Under the pieces are notes generated by a model, which made no database searches, was not told where the DNA came from, and saw nothing but the letters and a program-made list of their open reading frames with translations. A program made the translations under genes and the position numbers. Of a stretch of DNA of 64,000 nt, positions 15,974 to 23,989 are shown in pieces. The stretch's first letter is position 1. Each line of letters begins with the position of its first letter. This DNA is from Micromonospora endolithica (GTDB lineage Bacteria > Actinomycetota > Actinomycetes > Mycobacteriales > Micromonosporaceae): positions 40,958-104,957 of the forward strand of contig NZ_RBAK01000018.1 in NCBI RefSeq assembly GCF_003626595.1, given 5' to 3'.

Positions 15974-16556
15974 CGAGAATCCCCTGCAGCCGCCGTGGCT
16001 GAACGCGCCGCCGGTCGAGGAGTACCCCTTCGAGGAGAGCCACGACCTGCGGGTCGGTCCGAAGCTGCACCCCACGCTCGACCCGCTGCTGCCGTACGTC
16101 GGGGTGTGGCGGGGGCGCGGGCGGGGCGGCTTCCCGACCATCGAGGACTTCGACTTCGCGCAGGAGATCCGGATCAGCCACGACGGCCGGCCGTTCCTGT
16201 TCTACGAGTCCCGCGCCTGGATCCTGGACGAGCAGAGCCGGCCGGTCCGTCCGGCCGGTCGTGAGGTCGGCTGGTGGCGGCCGGTGCTCGACGGCGACCG
16301 GGCGACGGACGAGTTGGAAGCGCTGATGACCACCCCCACCGGGGTGATGGAGCTGCACATCGGCAAGCGGAAGGGCACGCAGATCGAGTTCGTGACCGAC
16401 GCCGTGGTGCGTACCGCGACGGCCAAGGAGGTCACCGCCGGCCACCGACTCTTCGGCATCGTCGAGGGGGCCCTGCTGTACGCCCAGGAGATGGCCGCGC
16501 TCGGCCACGGCCTGTCCCCGCACCTCTCCGCCCGCCTCCTCCGCGTAGCCGGCTGA
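15957..16556 (+). CDS. Nitrobindin-like heme-binding protein (FABP-like, peroxynitrite isomerase family)
   Basis: The 199-residue beta-barrel protein has the family start LPYVGVWRGRGRGGFPTIED, FDFAQEIRISHDGRPFLFYE and a distal GHRLFGIVEGALLYAQEM. Nitrobindins hold ferric heme in a ten-stranded barrel and isomerise peroxynitrite to nitrate. The proximal His in known members lies near the C-terminus; a His occurs here in GHGLSPHLS. GTG 15957 is the third of three identical GTGAGCGCG starts created by the upstream tandem repeat. No clear Shine-Dalgarno separates them. The gene was probably once coupled to the 34-residue membrane peptide. Confidence 0.8.
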   Translation: MSARSDENPLQPPWLNAPPVEEYPFEESHDLRVGPKLHPTLDPLLPYVGVWRGRGRGGFPTIEDFDFAQEIRISHDGRPFLFYESRAWILDEQSRPVRPAGREVGWWRPVLDGDRATDELEALMTTPTGVMELHIGKRKGTQIEFVTDAVVRTATAKEVTAGHRLFGIVEGALLYAQEMAALGHGLSPHLSARLLRVAG

Positions 16557-16576
16557 CCCTCGTCCCCCGCCCCGTC

Positions 16577-16631
16577 GATCATGGGGTTGACGTGCCGACA
16601 CGCCGATGGCCGGCACGGCAACCTCATGATC
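16577..16631. terminator. Long imperfect inverted repeat between convergent nitrobindin and pabC
   Basis: Arms of 21 bases (16577-16597 and 16611-16631) pair with two mismatches around a 13-base loop. The left arm begins GATCATGGGGTTGACG. The right arm overlaps the pabC stop codon by two bases. It probably acts as a bidirectional terminator. I believe similar GATCATGAGGTTG palindromes recur in Micromonosporaceae genomes, but only one copy is in this window. Confidence 0.6.
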
Positions 16632-17490
16632 AGCGCGGGGCGGGCGGGGCGGGATAGCCCAGGTGGGACCGGAGGGCGGCGGTTCGGGGCGAGCGGGGCA
16701 GGGCGGTGCCGTCGAGGGTGCGGACCTCGGCCAGCCCGCGGACCGACGAGATCAGCCACACCCCGTCGGCGCGGCTCAGCTCCGCCGGGGTGACCAGGCG
16801 TTCCTCGGCTCGCAGGCCCAGCTCACCGGCGTGGTCGAGCAGCCAGCGGACGGTGATCCCCGGAAGCACCCCGGTGGTCGCCGCCGGCACCGTGCACAGC
16901 GTCACCCCGGTGAGCCACACCACGTTCGAGGTCGGCCCCTCCAGCGCGTACCCGTCGGTGGAGACCCAGAGCACGTCGTCCACGCCCGCCCCGGCCGCCC
17001 AGCGGCGGGCGGCGGAGCTGGCCCCGTACGAGGTGGACTTGATGCCGACCGGCAGCCAGCCCAGCTCGGGGCGGTGCCCCGCGGCCACGCCGAGTGACAG
17101 GGTGGCCACGGTGATCCCGGTCCGACGCTGGTCCCGGGCCGACGCCGGCACCTCGGCCAACGTGGCGTAGACCGTCGGCGGCCCACCACCCTCCGGACCC
17201 CGCGTGCACACCAGCCGCAGCGCCCCCTCCACCTCGGCGGGCCATCCGGCGGCGATCTCGTCGAGCAGCTCGGTGATCTGCGCGCGGGGCGGCAGGGTCA
17301 GCTCCACGGCCTCGGCGGCGCGGGCCATCCGGTCCAGGTGCGCGTCGCGCAGAAAGGGACGCCCCGCCCGCAGGTGCATCGTCTCGAAGAGCCCGTCGCC
17401 GCGCAGGACGCCCAGATCGTCGCCGCGCAGCACCGGCTCGGCCGGTGTCACCGCCCCGCGCCCGAGCACCGCCATCCTCGCCGCCACCAC
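16630..17490 (-). CDS. pabC: Aminodeoxychorismate lyase-type PLP enzyme (class IV aminotransferase fold)
   Basis: This 286-residue PLP enzyme of fold IV probably releases p-aminobenzoate for folate, or acts as a related class IV aminotransferase. Visible elements: VLRGDDLGVLRGDGLFETM, a candidate lysine in PVGIKSTSYGASSAARRWA, the substrate-loop segment YALEGPTSNVVWLTG and the cofactor loop GVLPGITVRWLL. GTG 17490 follows TACGCT by six bases (leaderless); ATG 17475 is an alternative. It diverges from the Fur-family gene. Confidence 0.8.
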   Translation of the reverse strand: MVAARMAVLGRGAVTPAEPVLRGDDLGVLRGDGLFETMHLRAGRPFLRDAHLDRMARAAEAVELTLPPRAQITELLDEIAAGWPAEVEGALRLVCTRGPEGGGPPTVYATLAEVPASARDQRRTGITVATLSLGVAAGHRPELGWLPVGIKSTSYGASSAARRWAAGAGVDDVLWVSTDGYALEGPTSNVVWLTGVTLCTVPAATTGVLPGITVRWLLDHAGELGLRAEERLVTPAELSRADGVWLISSVRGLAEVRTLDGTALPRSPRTAALRSHLGYPAPPAPR

Positions 17491-17545
17491 GACCGGAGCG
17501 TAGCGGCGGACCGGTCGCGCCCGGTAGCCGCGCGGCACGGCGAAC

Positions 17546-17551
17546 TATGAT
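17546..17551 (+). promoter_or_regulatory. -10 box of the fur-family/ygfZ operon
   Basis: TATGAT lies six bases before GTG 17558, a near-consensus -10 box placed for leaderless transcription. Confidence 0.6.
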
Positions 17552-17557
17552 CGGACG

Positions 17558-17986
17558 GTGTCCGAATCCTCCCTCGCGGAAATGCTCCGCGCCCGTGGGC
17601 TGCGGCTGACGGCGCAGCGGCAGCTGGTCCTCCAGGCGGTGCTGGACCTGGGGCACGCCACCCCGGAACAGGTGCACACGGCGGTCCGGGAAGTGGCCGC
17701 GGGCGTCAACATCACCACCATCTACCGCACGCTGGAGCTGCTGGAACGGCTCGGCCTGGTCACCCACACCCACCTCTCGCACGGTTCGCCGACCTACCAC
17801 GCGGCCGGCGAGGACCAGCACGTCCACCTGGTGTGCCGGGAGTGTGGCGCGGTCGACGAGATCGACCCCGACCTGCTGCGCCCGCTGGCCGACCGGTTGG
17901 CCGACCAACGGGGATTCCGGGTGGACATCGGCCACGTCTCGCTCTTCGGTGTCTGCGGTCGCTGCCAGAACGGGGAACCAACATGA
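17558..17986 (+). CDS. Fur-family metal-responsive repressor
   Basis: The 142-residue protein has a winged helix (RGLRLTAQRQLVLQAVLDLG, NITTIYRTLELLERLGLV) and a dimer domain with metal ligands (EDQHVHLVCRECGAV). Two CxxC pairs (CREC, CGRC) would hold structural zinc. Sequence alone does not decide between iron, zinc, nickel or peroxide sensing. In Streptomyces the equivalent region carries Fur paralogues including Nur. The stop overlaps the ygfZ start as ATGA, so the two are coupled. Confidence 0.85.
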   Translation: MSESSLAEMLRARGLRLTAQRQLVLQAVLDLGHATPEQVHTAVREVAAGVNITTIYRTLELLERLGLVTHTHLSHGSPTYHAAGEDQHVHLVCRECGAVDEIDPDLLRPLADRLADQRGFRVDIGHVSLFGVCGRCQNGEPT

Positions 17987-19095
17987 TCGACATCGCCGGC
18001 GCGGTGGCCGTCGAGAGCATCGACGAGGCCAGTCGCGACCAGCCCGAGCCGGCGCACGCGGCGGCCGGTGTCCGGGGGGTGGCCGCGCACTACGGCGACC
18101 CGCTCCGCGAGCAGCGCACCCTGGACACGGCCGTCGGCCTGGTCGACCGCTCCCACCGGGGCGTCGTCGCGGTCCCGGGCGAGGAGCGGACCGGCTGGCT
18201 GCACACCGTCACCACCCAGCACCTCGCACAGCTCGGCCCCGGTCAGGGCACCGAGCTGCTGGTGCTCTCCCCGCACGGGCACGTCGAGCAGCACGCGATG
18301 GTCGCCGAGGACGGCGTCACCACCTGGCTGGACACCGATCCGGGCAGCACCGGCGCCCTGCTCACCTATCTGGAGCGGATGCGGTTCTTCAGCAAGGTCG
18401 AGCCCCGGGACGCCACCGCCGAGCACGCGCTGCTCTCGCTGGTCGGCCCGGGCGCGCCGGACGCGTTGGTCACCCTCGGCGTCACCGACCTGGCCGCACC
18501 CGACGTGCTCGCGGTGCCGGGTCCGAAGTTCACCACCGGGTCCGTGCCGCCCCGACCCACCGCGCTGTACGACGTCCGCCCGCTGCCGGCCGGCGGCTGG
18601 GCCCGCCGGGGCCCACTCGGCGTGGACCTGCTGGTTCCCCGGCCCGCGATGGACCAGGTGGTCGCCGAGCTGCGCGGCGCGGGGGTGCCGCTCGCGGGCC
18701 TCTGGGCGTACGAGGCGGTGCGGGTGGCCGCCCGAAGGCCCCGGGTCGGGGTGGACACCGACCACCGGACGATCCCGGCCGAGGTGGACCTGATCGCGCC
18801 GGCCGTGCACCTGGAGAAGGGCTGCTACCGGGGGCAGGAGACGGTGGCCCGGGTGCACAACATGGGCCGGCCGCCGCGTCGGCTCGTACTCCTGCACCTG
18901 GACGGGGTGACCACCGACCAGCCGCCGGTCGCCGGCACGCCGGTGACGCTGGACGGCCGGGCGGTCGGTTTCGTCGGCACCGCCGTGCTCCACCACGAGC
19001 TGGGCCAGGTGGCCCTCGCGGTGGTGAAGCGCAACGTCGGAGAGGATGCCCCGCTCCGGATCGGCGACACCGCCGCCGCCATCGACCCCAGCTGA
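17983..19095 (+). CDS. ygfZ: Folate-binding YgfZ/GcvT-like protein (Fe-S maintenance)
   Basis: The 370-residue protein belongs to the YgfZ group: GcvT-like tetrahydrofolate fold plus the signature KGCYRGQETVARVHNMG near residue 275. YgfZ proteins use folate to keep certain Fe-S enzymes active, through the signature Cys. The start LVDRSHRGVVAVPGEERTGW and the C-terminal beta barrel (VTLDGRAVGFVGTAV) complete the fold. Coupling to a Fur-family regulator by a 4-base overlap suggests metal-linked control. A GGAAGGGCCC repeat follows three bases after the stop. Confidence 0.88.
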   Translation: MIDIAGAVAVESIDEASRDQPEPAHAAAGVRGVAAHYGDPLREQRTLDTAVGLVDRSHRGVVAVPGEERTGWLHTVTTQHLAQLGPGQGTELLVLSPHGHVEQHAMVAEDGVTTWLDTDPGSTGALLTYLERMRFFSKVEPRDATAEHALLSLVGPGAPDALVTLGVTDLAAPDVLAVPGPKFTTGSVPPRPTALYDVRPLPAGGWARRGPLGVDLLVPRPAMDQVVAELRGAGVPLAGLWAYEAVRVAARRPRVGVDTDHRTIPAEVDLIAPAVHLEKGCYRGQETVARVHNMGRPPRRLVLLHLDGVTTDQPPVAGTPVTLDGRAVGFVGTAVLHHELGQVALAVVKRNVGEDAPLRIGDTAAAIDPS

Positions 19096-19097
19096 GG

Positions 19098-19155
19098 TGC
19101 AAGGAAGGGCCCCTTGTTAACGCCTCGTGTAGAGGAAGGGTCCCTTCCTAACGCC
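19098..19155 (+). repeat. GGAAGGGCCC two-unit repeat, copy A (3' end of ygfZ)
   Basis: Two similar half-palindromic units, each with GGAAGGG(C/T)CCCTT then TAACGCC, start two bases after the ygfZ stop. The core AAGGGCCCCTT can pair with itself, and the position suggests a terminator. Five further copies occur in the window. Confidence 0.85.
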
Positions 19156-19214
19156 TCGGTCGCCGGAAATCCTGCGGTCGACCGGTAACCGGTCCGCCGT
19201 TTAGGATCCGGGGC

Positions 19215-20057
19215 ATGACGACAGGGACGTTGATCACGGTTGCCCCCACCGGCGCGGAGTCGGCGAAGGCGGAGGTCCCCGCGCTGCCGGTGACCCTCGA
19301 CGAGCTGTTGCTGACCGCCAAGGAGTGCGAGGCGCTCGGGGCCGCCGTGATCCACGTCCACATCCGGGACGACGAGGCCCGGCCGAGCCTGGACCCGGGA
19401 CGGCTCCGGGCGACCGTCGCGGCGCTGCGGGAGAGCACCGACCTGATCGTGCAGCTCTCCTCCGGTGGCGCGGTGACCGACCCCGAGGGCGCCCGGCTCG
19501 CCGTGCTCGACGCCGCGCCGGACATGGCCTCCTGCACCATGGGCACGGTCAACTTCGGTGACGACGTGTTCCTCAACCGCTGGGAGTTCATCGTCGACCT
19601 GCACACCCGGATGCAGGAGCGGGGGATCGTGCCGGAGTACGAGATCTTCGACCTCGGTCACCTGGCCGCGCTCCAGCGGCTGCTCGGAAAGTACGGCCTG
19701 CCGGCCGGCGGCCACGTGCACGTCGACTTCGTGATGGGCGTGCCGGGAGGCATGCCGGGCACCGCCGCCACCCTGGTGGCCGCCCACCAGATGCTGCGCG
19801 ACCTGCCCGCGGGCACCACGTTCTCGGCCACCGGGGTCGGCCGTAGCACCATTCCGGTCCTGCTCGCCTCGCTGGCCACCGGTGGGCACCTGCGGGTCGG
19901 CATGGAGGACACCGTGACGTACGCCAAGGGACGGCCGGTCGAGTCCAACATGCAGCTGGTCGCCCGTGCGGTCGGCTTCGCGCAGCTCGCCCAGCGCCCG
20001 CCGCTGACCACCGCCGAGGCACGGGACCTGCTCGGCGTGTCGGCCGTACGACGGTAA
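19215..20057 (+). CDS. BKACE-family beta-keto acid cleavage enzyme (DUF849)
   Basis: The 280-residue TIM-barrel metalloenzyme of the BKACE family condenses acetyl-CoA with a beta-keto acid and cleaves it. The metal motif HVHIRDDEARPS, the strand VQLSSGGAVTDPEGAR, HVDFVMGVPGGMPGT and the C-terminal RVGMEDTVTYAKGR are family hallmarks. The specific keto acid (3-keto-5-aminohexanoate or another) cannot be read from sequence. TAGGAT (19202-19207) lies seven bases before ATG 19215, so it has its own leaderless promoter. Confidence 0.85.
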   Translation: MTTGTLITVAPTGAESAKAEVPALPVTLDELLLTAKECEALGAAVIHVHIRDDEARPSLDPGRLRATVAALRESTDLIVQLSSGGAVTDPEGARLAVLDAAPDMASCTMGTVNFGDDVFLNRWEFIVDLHTRMQERGIVPEYEIFDLGHLAALQRLLGKYGLPAGGHVHVDFVMGVPGGMPGTAATLVAAHQMLRDLPAGTTFSATGVGRSTIPVLLASLATGGHLRVGMEDTVTYAKGRPVESNMQLVARAVGFAQLAQRPPLTTAEARDLLGVSAVRR

Positions 20058-20150
20058 GTGGTCCTCAGCGAGGCGGTCCTTTACGCGCATCCGTGACGGA
20101 CCTGGTCACCCGCCCGCGCGGGGTGATCGGCGGGCGGTACCGTCCACCTC

Positions 20151-21110
20151 GTGGGAAAGACGTACGAGGGCGGCGCGCCGCTCACCGAGGTGGTCCGGTC
20201 CGGTTTCGTGGAGGGCGCGCACCGCGGTTCGGTGGTGGTCCTCGACGGCTCCGGCGCACCGCTGGCCGCCGCCGGTGACGTCACCTCGCCGGTGTTCCCC
20301 CGCTCGTCGAACAAGCCGATGCAGGCGGTCGCGATGCTGCGCGCCGGACTGCCGCTGACCGACCCGGCCGACGTGGCGCTGGTCTCGGCCAGCCACGCGG
20401 GGGAGGAGTTCCACCTGGCCCGGGTCGGCGCGCTGCTGGCCCGTGCCGGGCTGGACTCGTCGGCGCTGCACTGCCCACCCGACCTGCCGGTCGGCGAGGA
20501 GGCCCGGGAGGCGGTGCTGCGGGCCGGCGGCGGCCCCACCCGTACCCAGATGAACTGCTCCGGCAAGCACAGCGGCATGCTGCTCACCTGCCTGACCGCC
20601 GGCTGGCCGCTGGACGGCTACTGGCGTCCGGAGCACCCGTTGCAGCAGTGCCTGCGGGAGGCGGTGGAGGAGTTCACCGGCGAGCGGGTCGCGGCCACCG
20701 GTGTGGACGGCTGCGGCGCACCGGTGTACGCGGTGTCCCTGACCGGCCTCGCCGGGGCGTACCTCCGGCTGGTCGACGCGGAGCCCGGCGCGGTGCCAAG
20801 AACCGTGGCCGACGCGATGCGTGCCCACCCGGAGATCGTCGGCGGCACCCGGGCCGACGACACCCGGCTGATGCGCGGTGTGCCCGGCCTGCTGGCGAAG
20901 GTGGGGGCCGAGGGGGTCATCGCCGCCGCGGTACCCGGTGTCGGCGCGGTCGCCCTGAAGATCGACGACGGCGCGTCCCGTGCCCGCATGCCGGTCCTGG
21001 TGTCCGCGCTGCGCCGGCTCGGCGTCACCGCCCCGGTGCTGGAGGAGTACGCCGAGGTCCCCGTCTTCGGCGGCGGCCTCCCGGTGGGCGCCGTCCGCCC
21101 CCTCTGGTAA
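20151..21110 (+). CDS. Asparaginase II-family protein (AnsA-like)
   Basis: The 319-residue protein matches the actinobacterial asparaginase_II family: EVVRSGFVEGAHRGSVVVLD, FPRSSNKPMQAVAM, SASHAGEEFH, NCSGKHSGMLLTC and GVDGCGAPVYAVSL. The family is thought to hydrolyse asparagine, though only a few members have been tested. TACCGT (20138-20143) seven bases before GTG 20151 suggests a leaderless start. The stop codon lies inside a 30-bp tandem duplication shared with the convergent hydrolase's 3' end. Confidence 0.82.
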   Translation: MGKTYEGGAPLTEVVRSGFVEGAHRGSVVVLDGSGAPLAAAGDVTSPVFPRSSNKPMQAVAMLRAGLPLTDPADVALVSASHAGEEFHLARVGALLARAGLDSSALHCPPDLPVGEEAREAVLRAGGGPTRTQMNCSGKHSGMLLTCLTAGWPLDGYWRPEHPLQQCLREAVEEFTGERVAATGVDGCGAPVYAVSLTGLAGAYLRLVDAEPGAVPRTVADAMRAHPEIVGGTRADDTRLMRGVPGLLAKVGAEGVIAAAVPGVGAVALKIDDGASRARMPVLVSALRRLGVTAPVLEEYAEVPVFGGGLPVGAVRPLW

Positions 21111-21152
21111 CGCCCCATCAGGGTCCGCCCCCTCTGGTGACGCTCCATCAGG
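21093..21152. repeat. 30-bp tandem duplication at a convergent gene junction
   Basis: Two adjacent copies (21093-21122, 21123-21152) of a unit beginning GTCCGCCCCCTCTGGT differ at two bases. Copy one contains the stop of the asparaginase-like gene. Copy two contains the stop of the opposite-strand hydrolase. Confidence 0.85.
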
Positions 21153-21945
21153 GGAGGAAGGTCAGGAGGGCGTTGTTGACGGGGGCGGGGCGTTCGAGGG
21201 GGAGGAGGTGTGCCGCGTCGGGTACGTCGGGTAGGCGGACCGCTTCCGGCGCCTCGGCGGCGATGCGGTCGGCGAGCCGGCTGACGTCGGGGAGGTCGGC
21301 CGCGCCGGCGGTGGCCAGCACCGGAATCCGCAGCTCGGCGAGGCGATCGATGGCCGGTGGGTCGAGTTCGGCGACCTCGACGGCGCTGAGCGCCCGTTCG
21401 GCGGCGAGTGCCCGCAGGTCCATCGCGAAGGCGAAGGCGGTCAGGTTCGGGTCCACCTCCTTGGGGTCGCGGCGGGGTCCGACCACCCAGAAGCGCACCT
21501 CGGCGGCGGCGTTCGCATCCAGGTCCTCCGGGTCGATCTCGCCGATCACCTCGTCCCAGAGGTCGTTCGCCTCGTCGGACCAGGCGTTGCCGGAGACGGC
21601 GGCGCCGAGGAGGGCCAGCGCGGTGATCCGGTCGGGGTGGGCGAGGGCGGTGTCGATGGCGACCGCTCCGCCGAAGGAGCAGCCGACCAGGGCGGCCCGT
21701 TCGATGCCGAGCGCGTCGAGCAGTCCGACCACGTCGTCGTGGTGCGCGAACGGCGTGGGCGGCAGCTCCGAATCACCGTAGCCACGCAGGTCGGGGACGA
21801 TGACCCGGTGTCGGTCGGCGAGCGCGGGCAGCTGGCCCCGCCACATCCGTCGGTCGGCGATGCCGGCGTGCAGCAGGACCACCGGCGAGCCGGTGCCCGC
21901 CTCGTCGTACGCCAGGGTCGCGCCATTGACTTCGATCTTGGCCAT
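21148..21945 (-). CDS. Alpha/beta-hydrolase
   Basis: The 265-residue alpha/beta-hydrolase has the oxyanion region VVLLHAGIADRRMWRGQ, strand VIVPDLRGYGDS, nucleophile elbow GCSFGGA and a C-terminal His in PDAAHLLPLERP. The acid is likely the Asp in TAGAADLPDV. Substrate unknown; such proteins hydrolyse esters, lactones or C-C bonds. TAATGT (21958-21953, minus) seven bases before ATG 21945 suggests a leaderless start. It diverges from the XRE regulator, only 113 bases apart. Confidence 0.82.
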   Translation of the reverse strand: MAKIEVNGATLAYDEAGTGSPVVLLHAGIADRRMWRGQLPALADRHRVIVPDLRGYGDSELPPTPFAHHDDVVGLLDALGIERAALVGCSFGGAVAIDTALAHPDRITALALLGAAVSGNAWSDEANDLWDEVIGEIDPEDLDANAAAEVRFWVVGPRRDPKEVDPNLTAFAFAMDLRALAAERALSAVEVAELDPPAIDRLAELRIPVLATAGAADLPDVSRLADRIAAEAPEAVRLPDVPDAAHLLPLERPAPVNNALLTFLP

Positions 21946-22009
21946 TCCCCCGACATTACGGGTCTCCGGGATGGGCTCGCAACGCCGATCTGAGACGTTG
22001 CTAACTGCG

Positions 22010-22051
22010 GCTAGCGTTTTGCTTGCAGGAGCTAGCAGGGCCGGTTAGCGT
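22010..22051. promoter_or_regulatory. Promoter and paired GCTAGC sites before the XRE regulator
   Basis: TTGCAG (22023-22028) and TAGCGT (22046-22051) form a 17-base-spaced promoter ending seven bases before ATG 22059. Palindromes GCTAGC at 22010-22015 and 22031-22036 are 21 bp apart, two helical turns. The second lies between -35 and -10. A related GCTAAC occurs just upstream. Autoregulation by the encoded XRE protein is inferred. Confidence 0.45.
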
Positions 22052-22058
22052 TCGGAGC

Positions 22059-22700
22059 ATGGCCACTGGCAAGGACCTTCCCGACGTCGGCGCGTTCATT
22101 CGCGACCTGCGCCGGAACGCGAAGATCTCCCTCCGGCAGCTCGCCGACCAGGCGGGTGTCAGCAACCCCTACCTCAGCCAGATCGAGCGCGGTCTGCGCA
22201 AGCCGAGCGCCGAGGTGCTCCAGCAGCTCGCCAGTGCGCTTCGGGTCTCGACCCCCGCGATGTACCTGCGGGCCGGCCTGCTCGACGACAAGGAGGGCCA
22301 GGGCGTGCTCGCGGCCATCGCCGTCGACCCCGAGCTGACCATGGCGCAGAAGCAGTCGCTGACCCAGATCTACGAGACGTTCCGCCGGGAGAACGCGCGC
22401 CTCGCCGAGGCGACCGCCACCACCGACGGACCGGAGGGGTCGACGCCGCCGAGCCCGGGCCCGACCGCTCCGACGACGGCGGACGCGCCGGACCTGGCCA
22501 ACCTGGCCGCCACCGGTCCCACCACCCCGCAGGGCACCCCGACCGAGACGGTCGTCGACGCCGCGCCGACCGCGCCGGCCGGGCCCACCAGCCCGACCGA
22601 AGCGGTCATCGAGTCGGTCGCCGTCAGCGAGGCCGGTTCCGCCCCCGCTCCCACCCCCGCCAAGAAGGCCGCTGACGCGGCCGAGGAGGAGAAGTCATGA
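22059..22700 (+). CDS. XRE-family regulator (Rv0474-like), upstream of hbhA
   Basis: The 213-residue protein has an N-terminal helix-turn-helix (IRDLRRNAKISLRQLADQAG, VSNPYLSQIERGLRKPSAE) and a helical segment (LTMAQKQSLTQIYETFRREN). A long Ala/Pro/Thr-rich, probably disordered, tail ends in lysine and glutamate. In Mycobacterium the same pair, an XRE regulator then hbhA, is conserved (Rv0474-Rv0475, from memory). Its stop overlaps the next ATG as ATGA. Two GCTAGC palindromes flank its promoter. Confidence 0.85.
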   Translation: MATGKDLPDVGAFIRDLRRNAKISLRQLADQAGVSNPYLSQIERGLRKPSAEVLQQLASALRVSTPAMYLRAGLLDDKEGQGVLAAIAVDPELTMAQKQSLTQIYETFRRENARLAEATATTDGPEGSTPPSPGPTAPTTADAPDLANLAATGPTTPQGTPTETVVDAAPTAPAGPTSPTEAVIESVAVSEAGSAPAPTPAKKAADAAEEEKS

Positions 22701-23485
22701 CCCAGCCGAAGACCAACCGCATCCCGGCCCCGCTCTACGCCGCCGCCGGCGCCGGCGAGCTGGCCTTCCAGCAGCTGCGCAAGCTGCCCGCCGTGGTCAC
22801 CGACCTCGGCAACAAGGTCGTCACCGACGGCACCCGGGTGGTCACCGTCCTGGGTGGCCGGGCCGTGGTGACCGGCGTCGAGCTGCGCCAGAAGGCCGAC
22901 GAGACGCTGCGTACGGCCACCCTGAGCGCCGGCACCCTGCGGGAGAAGGCCCCGGCCGACCTCGCCAAGCTGCGCGAGGCCGCCGACCTCAAGCGGCTGC
23001 GGGAGACCGCCGACCTGGAGAAGCTGCGCGAGGCCACCGACCTGGACCGGCTCCGGGGCCTGGCCACCCGCAACGCGGCTGTGGTCGTCGCCGGCGCGCA
23101 GGTGGCGCAGGAGCGGGCGCTGGCGGCGTACGCCGCACTGGTGGCCCGGGGCGAGCGCGTGGTCGGCGCCGGCGTCCTGGAGGCCGCGGACACGGTGAAC
23201 GCCGACATCGAGGCCACCGAAACCGCCGTCACCACGCCGGCCACCGCCGCCGTCACCACCCCGGCCGTCGGGGTCGAGGACAAGGCCGCCGTCACCACCC
23301 CGGCCGTCGGGGTCGAGGACAGGGCCACCGCCGAGGTTCCCACCCCGGCCGACATCGCCGAGGTGGTGGAGGCCAAGCCGGCCGCCGCCAAGAAGCGGGC
23401 GACCAAGGCCGCCACCAAGTCGGCCGACACCCCGTCGGCGAAGCTGCCCCGGGCCACCAAGAGGACCCGCCCGGCCGCCGAGTAA
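22697..23485 (+). CDS. hbhA: HbhA-like heparin-binding/coiled-coil surface protein
   Basis: The 262-residue protein has an N-terminal YAAAGAGELAFQQLRKLP start. A long amphipathic helix repeats (A)DLxKLRE(A/T) (about 90-120), predicting a coiled coil. The Lys/Ala/Pro/Thr-rich tail (AAKKRATKAATKSA) resembles the heparin-binding tail of mycobacterial HbhA. It lacks a classical signal peptide, as HbhA does. A 13-residue repeat (VTTPAVGVEDKAA type) is present twice, from a 39-bp duplication around 23248-23325. In a soil bacterium the role may be adhesion, cell shape or lipid-domain organisation; this is inference. Confidence 0.72.
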   Translation: MTQPKTNRIPAPLYAAAGAGELAFQQLRKLPAVVTDLGNKVVTDGTRVVTVLGGRAVVTGVELRQKADETLRTATLSAGTLREKAPADLAKLREAADLKRLRETADLEKLREATDLDRLRGLATRNAAVVVAGAQVAQERALAAYAALVARGERVVGAGVLEAADTVNADIEATETAVTTPATAAVTTPAVGVEDKAAVTTPAVGVEDRATAEVPTPADIAEVVEAKPAAAKKRATKAATKSADTPSAKLPRATKRTRPAAE

Positions 23486-23677
23486 CACCGACGTCACCGG
23501 CCGGTGGAGGGCTGCCCGGCGGCGACCGAGCCCGGCCCGCCGGGTGGGGGCTGGCCGATCGCCTGGTGTCACCGGCCGGTTTCGGGCGGCAACCGCCGTC
23601 GTGCAACTCCCGCCGCACCGCGACCCCGGAGCCGTCCTGTCGGACGATTCCGGGGTCGCCGGCATAAGCTTGCCGGC

Positions 23678-23989
23678 ATGGCCATCGCCGCGCCGCTCTT
23701 CGCCTTCGCCATCCGCGAGGTGATCGAGCTGATCCTGCTCGCCTTCGCGCTGATCGTGCAGGGCCTCGCCCTGGTTCACGCCATCACCCAGCGCTCCGAC
23801 GGCTTCAACGCCATCGGCACCCTGCCCAAGGGTGGCTGGGTGGCGATCCTGGCGGTCACGCTGCTGTTGACCCTGCTGACGCGTACCTCGCTCAGCATCT
23901 TCGGGTTGATCGGCATCGCGGCCGGCCTGATCTACCTGCTGGACGTGCGGGTCGGCCTGCGCGACCTGAGCGACGGCAAGGGGTGGTGA
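23678..23989 (+). CDS. DUF2516 membrane protein (Rv0476-like)
   Basis: The 103-residue protein has three hydrophobic segments (VIELILLAFALIVQGLALVHA, WVAILAVTLLLTLLT, IFGLIGIAAGLIYLLDV). It fits DUF2516, which follows hbhA in mycobacteria as well. TAAGCT (23665-23670) seven bases before ATG 23678 gives a leaderless start and fixes it. The stop overlaps the next gene as GTGA. Function unknown; a link to HbhA at the membrane is guessed from synteny. Confidence 0.8.
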   Translation: MAIAAPLFAFAIREVIELILLAFALIVQGLALVHAITQRSDGFNAIGTLPKGGWVAILAVTLLLTLLTRTSLSIFGLIGIAAGLIYLLDVRVGLRDLSDGKGW

